Positions 1 through 7,218 of a stretch of 64,000 nt of DNA are shown here, piece by piece. Under the pieces are notes generated by a model. The model did no database searches and was not told where the DNA came from. It was given only the letters and a program-made list of their open reading frames with translations. Both the position numbers and the translations under genes were made by a program. Source of the DNA: Aquirufa lenticrescens (GTDB taxonomy: Bacteria; Bacteroidota; Bacteroidia; Cytophagales; Spirosomataceae); the NCBI RefSeq assembly GCF_019916085.1, contig NZ_CP049834.1:1998501-2062500 (forward strand). The letters are read 5' to 3'. The first letter of the stretch is position 1. Each line of letters opens with the position of its first letter.

Positions 1-105
1 TGCCGCGCGATCTACATCGGAAATACGACGGTAAATAGGGAATGCGGCTTTTGCAGCGGCAACGGCTGAGTCGATTTCTGCAATCGAAGCGTCTTTATAA
101 TTCAT
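1..105 (-). CDS. Aldehyde dehydrogenase, N-terminal fragment (probable 2,5-dioxovalerate dehydrogenase)
   Basis: Only the first 35 codons lie in the window; the gene continues past position 1. The start ATG (103-105) overlaps the TAA of the upstream FAH-family gene as TAATG, so the two are probably translationally coupled. The visible peptide begins MNYKDASIAEIDSAV and continues with an AFPIYRR segment, which resembles the N-terminus of NADP-dependent alpha-ketoglutaric semialdehyde (2,5-dioxovalerate) dehydrogenases. That enzyme oxidises the product of a 2-keto-3-deoxy sugar-acid dehydratase to 2-oxoglutarate, which would fit the neighbour. No catalytic residues are visible, so the assignment rests on a short N-terminus plus context. 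Confidence 0.6.
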   Translation of the reverse strand, partial: MNYKDASIAEIDSAVAAAKAAFPIYRRISDVDRAA

Positions 106-926
106 TAGGCAACAGTTTGAATGAGGGTTCCAATAGGTTCAATCGTAATGTGGATGCTATCTCCAGATTGTAGCGTGAAGGGTGGATCTGGGACAATGCA
201 AGTGCCTGTCATCAAATAGACGCCTGATGGAAAGGACATTTCGCGGGTTAAATAATCCACTAATTCGGCGTGTGAACGCTTCATTTGGGAGATTTCAGTA
301 TCGCCCTGGAACACGCTTTCGCCATTTCGGACGATTTCCATCGAGATGATGGTGGTGGGTTCCAACGGTTTTTCGGTCACTAATAAGCATGGGCCTAGAC
401 CGGCGGCTGCGTCATAGACTTTGGCCTGAGGCAAATACAAAGGATTTTCGCCCTCGATATCTCTTGAACTCATATCGTTACCGATACTGTAGCCCGCTAA
501 TTCGCCATGTTTATTGACAAAAAGTGTCAATTCTGGTTCAGGCACATTCCAAAAAGAATCATTCCGAATACGCACCTTTCCGCCGGGTCCTACGGACCGT
601 AAGCGATTGCCTTTGTAGAATATCTCAGGACGCTCTGCGTCATAAACTTTGTCGTAAAAGGTGTCTCCCCCGGATTCTTTAGACTCTTCCATCCGCGCCA
701 CTTTACTGCGTAAATAGGTCACTCCGGCCGCCCAAATTTCTTGCGAATCGATGGGGCAGAGTGGAGTTTCGATTTTGGCCTCCTGAAAAGCGAGAGAAGT
801 ACAATGCTGAAATAGCTGGGACTGATTTATAAAGTCATCCCAATTTCCAGGAACCGTGCAAACTAGCCCTTGCTGATCCTGCACCTGAATTCCAGCCGAG
901 GTTAAATAAATTTTATAGGTTGTCAT
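105..926 (-). CDS. Fumarylacetoacetate hydrolase-family dehydratase (2-keto-3-deoxy-pentonate dehydratase-like)
   Basis: A 273-residue cytoplasmic protein of the FAH fold. The C-terminal two thirds carry the family's metal site: E130 and E132 in VPEPELTL, then D151 in GNDMSSRD. The following EGENPLYLPQAKVYD block is typical of the subgroup that dehydrates 2-dehydro-3-deoxy-D-arabinonate or related pentonates to 2,5-dioxopentanoate. The next gene downstream looks like the matching semialdehyde dehydrogenase, so the pair would complete a Weimberg-type oxidative pentose route ending at 2-oxoglutarate (inference). It overlaps yigZ by four bases (ATGA) upstream and the dehydrogenase by one base downstream. 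Substrate stereochemistry cannot be read from sequence. Confidence 0.8.
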   Translation of the reverse strand: MTTYKIYLTSAGIQVQDQQGLVCTVPGNWDDFINQSQLFQHCTSLAFQEAKIETPLCPIDSQEIWAAGVTYLRSKVARMEESKESGGDTFYDKVYDAERPEIFYKGNRLRSVGPGGKVRIRNDSFWNVPEPELTLFVNKHGELAGYSIGNDMSSRDIEGENPLYLPQAKVYDAAAGLGPCLLVTEKPLEPTTIISMEIVRNGESVFQGDTEISQMKRSHAELVDYLTREMSFPSGVYLMTGTCIVPDPPFTLQSGDSIHITIEPIGTLIQTVA

Positions 927-1507
927 AGGTTGTCTAGTGAGGTATCAATCTCTGCTGCGTAGCGAGATGCATACGTCAATTCATAAGTACAAAGGTTATC
1001 AATTACCTGATTTACTATCGTAATCGGGTGTTTTTTGCAAATTTTCATCACTTCATTCATCTGAGCATAGCTAAACTGTATGCTGCGGATTTTCATGGGT
1101 TCTTTCTCATAAATTTCCGCTTGTTCTAGCGCATCCACCGCCCCTTCTTTATAAGCTTGAATGAGTCCGGGAACGCCTAAAAGGGTGCCGCCAAAATAAC
1201 GAACAACTGCCACCAACACATAATGCAAATTTTGAGAGAGAATCGTATTCAAAATGGGTTTTCCTGCACTTCCGGAAGGTTCTCCATCATCGTTTGATCG
1301 CGCTTCTTCTGGAGAAAATCCGAGTCGATAGGCATAACAAATATGGCGTGCTTTGGGATGTGCTTCTTTCAAGGAAGCTAGATGGCTTTTGATTTCTTCC
1401 AAATCTTTCACGGGATATGCCCAACTGATGAATTTACTTCCTTTATCTTTGTAAAGTCCTTCAGCTGGTTTTGCGATCGTGAGATAGGAGTCGGGTATCA
1501 ATGACAT
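923..1507 (-). CDS. YigZ/IMPACT family protein
   Basis: A 194-residue protein of the UPF0029/IMPACT family. The N-terminal domain shows the conserved blocks KGSKFISWAYPV (about 22-33), HPKARHICYAY (about 50-60), NDDGEPSGSAGKPIL and VRYFGGTLLGVPGL. The C-terminal part fits the smaller DUF1949-like domain. Eukaryotic IMPACT proteins act on Gcn1/Gcn2 signalling; the bacterial role is not settled. It is first in the minus-strand run and overlaps the FAH gene by ATGA. Its start lies only 22 bp from the divergent NFACT gene, so the two promoters must sit inside the opposite genes or overlap. Confidence 0.9.
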   Translation of the reverse strand: MSLIPDSYLTIAKPAEGLYKDKGSKFISWAYPVKDLEEIKSHLASLKEAHPKARHICYAYRLGFSPEEARSNDDGEPSGSAGKPILNTILSQNLHYVLVAVVRYFGGTLLGVPGLIQAYKEGAVDALEQAEIYEKEPMKIRSIQFSYAQMNEVMKICKKHPITIVNQVIDNLCTYELTYASRYAAEIDTSLDNL

Positions 1508-1529
1508 AAGGATAAATTTAGGCTAAGCG

Positions 1530-3080
1530 ATGCACAATAACTATTATTTTCTGCGGATTTTATCAGGTCAATTACGTCAGATATTGATGTATGCACGCTT
1601 GAAACAGTGTTTTTCGCAGGAGAAGGATGAATTAGTTTTAGGTTTTGAACGCCAAAACGGCGACGATTTCTACTTCAAATGCTCCCTCGGTCCTCAATTC
1701 TCTAGTCTTCAATTCCCAGATTCTTTCCACCGTGCCGGTCGAAATTCCATCGACCTGTTCTCTGATTTACTGTTAGCCGAAGTGCAGGAAGTGGAGATGT
1801 ACGAAAATGAACGCGCCTTCGGGATTCATTTTCTGGGCAATTATGTGCTCGTATTTAAGCTTTTTGGGAATCGGGCAAACTTGATTTTGTACCGCGATGG
1901 AGAATACGATTCACAGTTTCAAAAACGACTAAAGAAAGACGATGAGCTTTCTCTAGATTCCATCTCACGTTCCATCGATCAAAGTTTCGAAGCCTTACAG
2001 GCAGCTGATGGAGAATATTTTCCGCTCTTTCCCACGCTAGGTAAAGAAGGGCAAGCCTGGCTTGCAGCACAAGGATATGAAAACCTACACCTAAATGACC
2101 GCTGGTCTCTGTTGCAAGAGATGCTTCAAATCCTAGATGAAGGCACTTTTTACGTGGTAACAACACCTAAAGGCATTGGTTTTACTTTATTTCCTCCAAC
2201 TTCAGAACCGCTTTTCCAATCGACGGATCCCATTGCCGCTTTGAATCAATTCTATGTGCTGCATTATTCGGTAGGGGAGTTCACTCGGGAGAAGAGACAA
2301 ATACAGGAGGGTTTAGAACGAAATTTAGCGAAATCTCAACTTTACCTACAAGAGCTGGAGAAGCAAAAGGTGATTCGAGAGACCAATGTGCCATTCGAAG
2401 AAATAGGTAATATTTTGATGGCTTTTTTACACCTAGTTCCAGAGGGCGAAAGCAAGGTTGTTTTAGAGGATTTTTACCGAAATCAGCCCATCACGATTAA
2501 GTTAAATTCAACGCTTAGTCCTGCGGCTAATGCAGAGAATTATTACCGAAAGGGTAAAAATTTCTCCAAAGAACTAGCCCATTGGGAAGAAAATATTGCG
2601 CGTAAGCAGCAGGAAATCGCTGAAATTTCAGATAAATTAATTGCCTTAGCATTGGTCGAAACACGAAAAGGCTTGAAACCCTTTTTAGCCTTAGCCACAG
2701 ATAAAAAATCCGCCGAAGAATTGCCCTTTAAGCAGTTTGAGATTGAGGGCTGGGTGATTTGGGTAGGAAAAAATGCCAAGAACAATGATCTCTTAACGCT
2801 GAAATATGCGAAGAAACAAGATATTTGGTTGCACGCTAGAGACGTTTCTGGGTCTCACGTTATCGTCCGTAATCCTCAAAATAAAACGGTTCCTGCCTTC
2901 GTCATCGAAAAGGCAGCAAGTTTAGCGGCTTATTTCTCCAAAAGACAGACCGAATCCCTTTGTCCCGTGATTGTTACCTCTAAAAAGTATGTGCGTAAAA
3001 CGAAGGATTTGCTGCCCGGTATGGTCATCGTAGACCGCGAAGAAGAGGTTGTTTTAGTAAAGCCGGAGCTTTGGAATTAG
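1530..3080 (+). CDS. NFACT-domain RNA-binding protein (RqcH/fibronectin-binding-like)
   Basis: A 516-residue protein with the bacterial RqcH/NEMF layout: an NFACT-N-like region (about 1-240), a helical coiled-coil middle (about 250-380, with AHWEENIARKQQEIAEISDK), and a C-terminal NFACT-R (DUF814) domain (about 395-510) with the conserved KYAKKQDIWLHARDVSGSHV block. Characterised members bind 60S/50S-tRNA complexes on stalled ribosomes and add C-terminal alanine tails. Whether this one tags is inferred from family only. The start MHNNYYFLR matches family N-termini. It stands alone on the plus strand between divergent yigZ and the symporter. Confidence 0.88.
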   Translation: MHNNYYFLRILSGQLRQILMYARLKQCFSQEKDELVLGFERQNGDDFYFKCSLGPQFSSLQFPDSFHRAGRNSIDLFSDLLLAEVQEVEMYENERAFGIHFLGNYVLVFKLFGNRANLILYRDGEYDSQFQKRLKKDDELSLDSISRSIDQSFEALQAADGEYFPLFPTLGKEGQAWLAAQGYENLHLNDRWSLLQEMLQILDEGTFYVVTTPKGIGFTLFPPTSEPLFQSTDPIAALNQFYVLHYSVGEFTREKRQIQEGLERNLAKSQLYLQELEKQKVIRETNVPFEEIGNILMAFLHLVPEGESKVVLEDFYRNQPITIKLNSTLSPAANAENYYRKGKNFSKELAHWEENIARKQQEIAEISDKLIALALVETRKGLKPFLALATDKKSAEELPFKQFEIEGWVIWVGKNAKNNDLLTLKYAKKQDIWLHARDVSGSHVIVRNPQNKTVPAFVIEKAASLAAYFSKRQTESLCPVIVTSKKYVRKTKDLLPGMVIVDREEEVVLVKPELWN

Positions 3081-3141
3081 TACAATTCCGATAAAAAGGT
3101 TAATTTAGTCAATTCAAGACCTTAATTAACTTTAAAACTCT

Positions 3142-4812
3142 ATGCAATCAAACGGTTTACAAACACTTGACTACCTCGTATTTCTCTTTTATTTCGTGGT
3201 AGTAGCTGGTTACGGCTATTGGATTTACAACAAGAAAAAATCCGAATTATCTGACTCGAATGACTTCTTTTTAGCAGAAGGTTCGTTAACCTGGTGGGCG
3301 ATCGGCGCGTCATTAATCGCGTCCAATATCTCAGCAGAGCAATTTATCGGGATGTCCGGCAATGGTTTCAGACTAGGTCTAGCCATCGCTACCTACGAAT
3401 GGATGGCTGCAGCAACGCTCTTAATTGTGGCGATTTTCTTTATGCCGATCTATTTGAAGAATAAAATCTTCACCATGCCTCAATTTTTATCGCAACGTTA
3501 CTCTCCTACGGTGAGTTTAATCATGGCCGTTTTCTGGTTAATGTTATATGTAGCGGTGAATTTGACATCCATTTTGTATTTAGGCGCCCTAGCGGTAACG
3601 ACTATTTCAGGCATTGATTTCACCGTTTGTATGATCGGAATGTCTGTGTTTGCTGTGATAATCACGTTAGGTGGTATGAAAGTAATCGGGTTTACGGACG
3701 TTATTCAAGTATTCTTCTTGATTTTAGGGGGATTAGCTACAACGTATTTGGCCCTACAAATGGTGTCAGATCACTTCGGTGGAGAAGGTGTGATGAGCGG
3801 TTTAAATCATTTGATGACTAAAGCGCCAGAACATTTCCACATGATTTTAAACAAGGATAATGCCAATTACCCGTCTCTACCAGGTCTAACCGTGTTAATC
3901 GGGGGTATGTGGATTATCAACTTGAACTACTGGGGGTGTAACCAATATATCACGCAACGTGCTTTAGGTGCTGATCTTCCAACAGCGCGTAACGGTATCT
4001 TGTTTGCGGCATTCTTGAAAATGTTAATGCCCATCATAGTGGTTTTACCTGGTATTGCAGCGTATCTATTACACAAGGATGGTATGTTCCAACAAGAAAT
4101 GATGAAAGATGGTGTTATCAATCAAGATAGTGCTTATCCGGTCTTATTGAACTTATTACCAGCTGGATTGAAAGGTCTTTCTTTCGCGGCTTTAACGGCT
4201 GCCGTAGTAGCCTCGATGGCAGGTAAAGCAAACTCAATTTCAACGATCTTCACCTTAGATATATACAAAAAATACATCAATACGAATGCGACAGAGAAAC
4301 AATTAGTTTCCATTGGTCGTATTGCCGTAGTGGCTGCTATGGTGTTAGCAATTGCGATTGCTCCATTTATGGGTATCGACAAAAAAGGTGGTTTTGAATT
4401 CATTCAAGAGTACACTGGATATGTTTCTCCAGGTATTTTTGCCTTGTTTATCTTAGGTTTCTTCTGGAAAAGAACGACTTCAAATGCCGCTTTATTTGCA
4501 TTAATAGGTGGTGTAACGTTCTCGATTTTGTCTAAATACATTCCTACTTGGACGGGCGTTAACGATTGTATGTTCTATACGGCATTCTTAGATGGCGATG
4601 TATATATGATTCCATTTATGGACCGTATGGGATGGGTATTCATCTTCTGTGTGGTTTCAATGGTGATTATTTCATTAGCAGATCCAGAAAGCAAGAACAA
4701 CCCTAAAGGATTAGAGATTGATGCCAAAATGTTCAAACTCGAGCCTTCTTTCATTTTAGGAACGGTTGTGGTTGTGATGGGGATTATAGCGCTGTATACG
4801 TATTTTTGGTAA
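3142..4812 (+). CDS. Sodium/solute symporter (SSS family, SGLT-like)
   Basis: A 556-residue inner-membrane protein with about 14 hydrophobic segments. The N-terminus (LDYLVFLFYFVVVAGYGYW) is followed by the family-typical region ADxxxFFLAEGSLTWWAIGASLIASNISAEQFIGMSGNGF, where the unwound TM1 sodium/substrate site lies in SSS carriers. The sequence is closest in feel to sodium/sugar or sodium/inositol cotransporters of Bacteroidota. The substrate cannot be assigned and no sugar-catabolic gene is adjacent. It lies 61 bp after the NFACT gene. Its stop codon falls at the edge of a long inverted repeat (4811-4880), and a strong hairpin terminator follows at 4921-4953. Confidence 0.88.
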   Translation: MQSNGLQTLDYLVFLFYFVVVAGYGYWIYNKKKSELSDSNDFFLAEGSLTWWAIGASLIASNISAEQFIGMSGNGFRLGLAIATYEWMAAATLLIVAIFFMPIYLKNKIFTMPQFLSQRYSPTVSLIMAVFWLMLYVAVNLTSILYLGALAVTTISGIDFTVCMIGMSVFAVIITLGGMKVIGFTDVIQVFFLILGGLATTYLALQMVSDHFGGEGVMSGLNHLMTKAPEHFHMILNKDNANYPSLPGLTVLIGGMWIINLNYWGCNQYITQRALGADLPTARNGILFAAFLKMLMPIIVVLPGIAAYLLHKDGMFQQEMMKDGVINQDSAYPVLLNLLPAGLKGLSFAALTAAVVASMAGKANSISTIFTLDIYKKYINTNATEKQLVSIGRIAVVAAMVLAIAIAPFMGIDKKGGFEFIQEYTGYVSPGIFALFILGFFWKRTTSNAALFALIGGVTFSILSKYIPTWTGVNDCMFYTAFLDGDVYMIPFMDRMGWVFIFCVVSMVIISLADPESKNNPKGLEIDAKMFKLEPSFILGTVVVVMGIIALYTYFW

Positions 4813-4880
4813 TTTTCGATGGTAAGCGTTTTAAAATTTTGTTGCACAAATAATTTTGTAAACGCTTACCCTAGAAAATT
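4811..4880. repeat. Long inverted repeat after the symporter stop
   Basis: The left arm begins inside the TAA stop and runs about 30 bp: AATTTTC, three unpaired bases, GGTAAGCGTTT, then an AT-rich part. The right arm (about 4850-4880) is its imperfect reverse complement, with three unpaired bases at the same place. The loop region GTTGCAC resembles, on the opposite strand, the TTGTGC half of the cores at 12938 and 23743. It may work as a transcription stop or mRNA 3' stabiliser; the arms are unusually long for that. Confidence 0.75.
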
Positions 4881-4899
4881 CTGTTGATACATTGACTAA

Positions 4900-4912
4900 G
4901 CTGCGTAGCAGC
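4900..4912. repeat. GNA-triloop mini-hairpin (GCTGC-GTA-GCAGC)
   Basis: A perfect 5-bp stem closes a GTA loop. It belongs to the family of C-GNA-G mini-hairpins seen in several intergenic regions of this window. The flanks TGACTAA...GACTA recur around the similar hairpin near 23913. Confidence 0.7.
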
Positions 4913-4920
4913 GACTACAT

Positions 4921-4953
4921 AAAAAAAGGGATCGAATTTCGATCCCTTTTTTT
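4921..4953. terminator. Bidirectional intrinsic terminator between symporter and acs
   Basis: Seven A residues, an 8-bp perfect stem (GGGATCGA / TCGATCCC) with an ATT loop, then seven T residues. The symmetry gives a stem followed by a T run on both strands, as suits two convergent genes. Confidence 0.88.
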
Positions 4954-5004
4954 ATAGTCGTCAGTTGTCAGTGGACAGTAGCCAGGCAAAACACTGCTGA
5001 ATTC

Positions 5005-5019
5005 ATCGCCGCAGGCGAT
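5005..5019. repeat. GNA-triloop mini-hairpin (ATCGCC-GCA-GGCGAT)
   Basis: A perfect 6-bp stem with a GCA loop. The bases after it (CCACCTTTATGCTTTGTGCTCT) resemble those after the GAA hairpin at 23832-23844, so the two loci share more than the hairpin. Confidence 0.7.
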
Positions 5020-5090
5020 TCCACCTTTATGCTTTGTGCTCTATTCTTTATGCTTTAAATCTATACTCTCTACTCTATAATCTATAATCT

Positions 5091-5107
5091 TTTGCGCTCC
5101 GCGCAAA
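5091..5107. repeat. Mini-hairpin abutting the acs stop codon (TTTGCGC-TCC-GCGCAAA)
   Basis: A perfect 7-bp stem with a TCC loop, which reads GGA (a GNA loop) on the minus strand, the strand of acs. It ends directly at the acs TAA (5108-5110). The AT-rich bases beyond the stem partly pair too (TATAAT on the left, ATTATA on the right). Confidence 0.72.
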
Positions 5108-6997
5108 TTATAAGGCTCCGCTGATAATCGAATCCACCACTCCCGGATCTAACAACGTAGACGTATCTCCTAAGTTAGAAGTGTCACCTTCCGCCACTTT
5201 GCGTAGAATACGGCGCATGATTTTGCCTGAACGTGTTTTAGGCAGACCCGTTACAAATTGAATCTTATCTGGTTTAGCGATAGGCCCGATGACGCGTGCC
5301 ACTGTTGCTAAGATATCTTTGCGGGTTAAATCATCATTGATGGTCGGGTGTTCGCAGATGACATAGGCATAAATGCCTTGGCCTTTAATATCATGCGGAT
5401 AGCCTACGACAGCGGATTCAATCACACCCGTGTGCATATTGATAGCATTCTCCACTTCGGCTGTTCCGATACGATGTCCAGAGATATTCATCACATCGTC
5501 TACGCGTCCCGTAATGCGGTAGTAACCATCTTCGTCACGCATACATCCATCTCCGGTGAAGTATAAACCTGGATAGGTGGAGAAGTAGGTCGATTTGCAA
5601 CGCTCGTGATCACCGTACGTCGTACGAATAATCGACGGCCACGGGTATTTAATACATAAATTGCCATTAACGCCATTTCCGGTGATCTCTTTTCCATTTT
5701 CATCCACTAACATGGGTTGAACTCCAGGTAGTGGTAATGTGGCAAAAGCTGGTTTTAATGGAGTAATACCAGCGATTGGCGAGATCATGAGTCCACCTGT
5801 TTCCGTTTGCCACCAAGTATCCACGATAGGGCAGTTGCCATGACCTACTTTGTCATTATACCAGTGCCATGCCTCTTCATTCAACGGCTCGCCTACGGAT
5901 CCTAAAACTCGTAAAGAGCTTAGGTCTTTACCTTCGATATGTTCATCTCCAAAACCCATTAACGAACGAATCGCTGTAGGGGCTGTGTAGAAAATGTTAA
6001 CGGAATGTCTTTTGATGATATCCCAGAAGCGTCCTGCATCTGGGTAAGTAGGAATTCCTTCGAAAAGAACGGATTTTGCTCCATTTAAAAGAGGTCCATA
6101 TACTAAGTAAGAGTGGCCCGTAATCCAGCCAATGTCAGCCGTACAGAAGAATACTTCTCCAGGATTGTATTGGAATACATTTGCGAAAGTATAGGCGGTG
6201 TAGACCATATAGCCGCCGCAGGTATGTACGACGCCTTTAGGCTTTCCGGTAGAACCTGATGTATATAAAATAAACAAAGGATCTTCTGCATTCATCGCTT
6301 CAGCCGGGCAATCTGCTGCCGCCTCGTTTTCTTCTTGTTCCCACCAAAGGTCACGACCACCTATCATGGAAACAGGTGTTTTTGTTCGTGTTTTTACGAT
6401 TACCTTTTCTACGGATGGACAAGTTACTAAGGCATCGTCCACCGTTTCTTTCATCGGAATGGTCTTGTTACCCCGAACAGCTCCGTCCGTAGTGACCACC
6501 ACTTTACATTCCGAATCATTGATGCGATCTGCAATGGATTGGGCTGAAAATCCGCCAAAAACCACCGAGTGGATAGCTCCGATTCGGGCACAAGCTAAAA
6601 CGGCGATAGCTAGTTCTGGAATCATGGGCATGTAAATACAAACACGATCTCCTTTTACGACGCCTTGGTTTTTCAACACATTACTGAACTTACACACTCT
6701 CGCGTGTAATTCACGGTAAGTTAAGGTGATGGCTTCATCTCCAGGTTCGTTAGGTTCATAGATGATGGCTGCTTGATCTGGAATCGTTTTTAAGTGGCGA
6801 TCTAGTGCATTGGCTGTGATGTTCATTTGGCCATCTTCAAACCATTTGACCGAATAATCATCAAAATTCCAGTCTAACACTTTCGTGAATGGTTTAATCC
6901 AATCAAATTGATTTGCGATGCCTGCCCAGAACTTCTCTGGTTCTCGCACGCTTAATTCATACGTTTTTTGGTAATCTTCTAGGCTCGTAATTCTCAT
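5108..6997 (-). CDS. acs: Acetyl-CoA synthetase (AMP-forming acetate-CoA ligase)
   Basis: A 629-residue ANL-superfamily enzyme that activates acetate to acetyl-CoA through acetyl-AMP in the cytoplasm. Visible motifs are the phosphate-binding loop YTSGSTGKPKG, the DTWWQTETGG substrate-pocket block, YFTGDGCMRDEDGYYRITGRVDD, and the C-terminal PKTRSGKIMRR with the catalytic, acetylation-prone lysine. Length is close to the usual 630-650. Two bases separate it from the upstream small membrane protein gene, which is coupled to an MFS carrier, so the three probably form one operon for uptake and activation of acetate or another carboxylate (inference). A GGA-loop hairpin abuts its stop. Confidence 0.97.
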   Translation of the reverse strand: MRITSLEDYQKTYELSVREPEKFWAGIANQFDWIKPFTKVLDWNFDDYSVKWFEDGQMNITANALDRHLKTIPDQAAIIYEPNEPGDEAITLTYRELHARVCKFSNVLKNQGVVKGDRVCIYMPMIPELAIAVLACARIGAIHSVVFGGFSAQSIADRINDSECKVVVTTDGAVRGNKTIPMKETVDDALVTCPSVEKVIVKTRTKTPVSMIGGRDLWWEQEENEAAADCPAEAMNAEDPLFILYTSGSTGKPKGVVHTCGGYMVYTAYTFANVFQYNPGEVFFCTADIGWITGHSYLVYGPLLNGAKSVLFEGIPTYPDAGRFWDIIKRHSVNIFYTAPTAIRSLMGFGDEHIEGKDLSSLRVLGSVGEPLNEEAWHWYNDKVGHGNCPIVDTWWQTETGGLMISPIAGITPLKPAFATLPLPGVQPMLVDENGKEITGNGVNGNLCIKYPWPSIIRTTYGDHERCKSTYFSTYPGLYFTGDGCMRDEDGYYRITGRVDDVMNISGHRIGTAEVENAINMHTGVIESAVVGYPHDIKGQGIYAYVICEHPTINDDLTRKDILATVARVIGPIAKPDKIQFVTGLPKTRSGKIMRRILRKVAEGDTSNLGDTSTLLDPGVVDSIISGAL

Positions 6998-6999
6998 AA

Positions 7000-7218
7000 T
7001 TAAATGTTATCAAATTCTCCCTGAAAGGAATAAAAGCCAAAAAGGCTCATTCCAATTGAAATAAGGGGTGCTAATACAAAGGTGTAAATAATGGCAGGGA
7101 CGAGATCGTTCCCACCTTTGGCCCATAAAGGAACCGCTTGAAAATAAATCAAATAAATGCCTGCACCGATTCCTAGACCGATCCAAACTATCCCTAAAAT
7201 GCGTTTGATAAGGTTCAT
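7000..7218 (-). CDS. Small two-helix membrane protein (DUF6814-like)
   Basis: A 72-residue protein with two hydrophobic segments (about 6-27 and 40-63) separated by a short polar loop (KGGNDL). I believe it matches the small DUF6814-type proteins of Bacteroidota, but I cannot confirm the family without a search. The start ATG overlaps the stop of the MFS gene as TAATG, and its stop lies two bases before acs. This tight coupling between a carrier and Acs suggests an accessory role in carboxylate uptake, similar in idea to small subunits that accompany acetate permeases (inference). Confidence 0.7.
   Translation of the reverse strand: MNLIKRILGIVWIGLGIGAGIYLIYFQAVPLWAKGGNDLVPAIIYTFVLAPLISIGMSLFGFYSFQGEFDNI

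Larger units (their letters stand above)
4813..5107. other. Intergenic region between convergent symporter and acs genes
   Basis: At 295 bp this is the longest gene-free stretch. It holds, in order: the long inverted repeat (4811-4880); a GTA-loop mini-hairpin (4900-4912); a bidirectional terminator (4921-4953); a CAGT/GTCAG-rich tract (about 4957-4985); a GCA-loop mini-hairpin (5005-5019); a degenerate run built from TGCTTTGTGCTC and CTATAATCT units (about 5028-5090); and a TCC-loop mini-hairpin abutting the acs stop (5091-5107). No open reading frame or tRNA-like fold was seen. Confidence 0.8.

Noticed and set aside
938-970. GCGTAGC heptamer in the 3' part of yigZ as another mini-hairpin
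   Set aside because: It lies well inside coding sequence and the stem does not extend; a chance match is likely.
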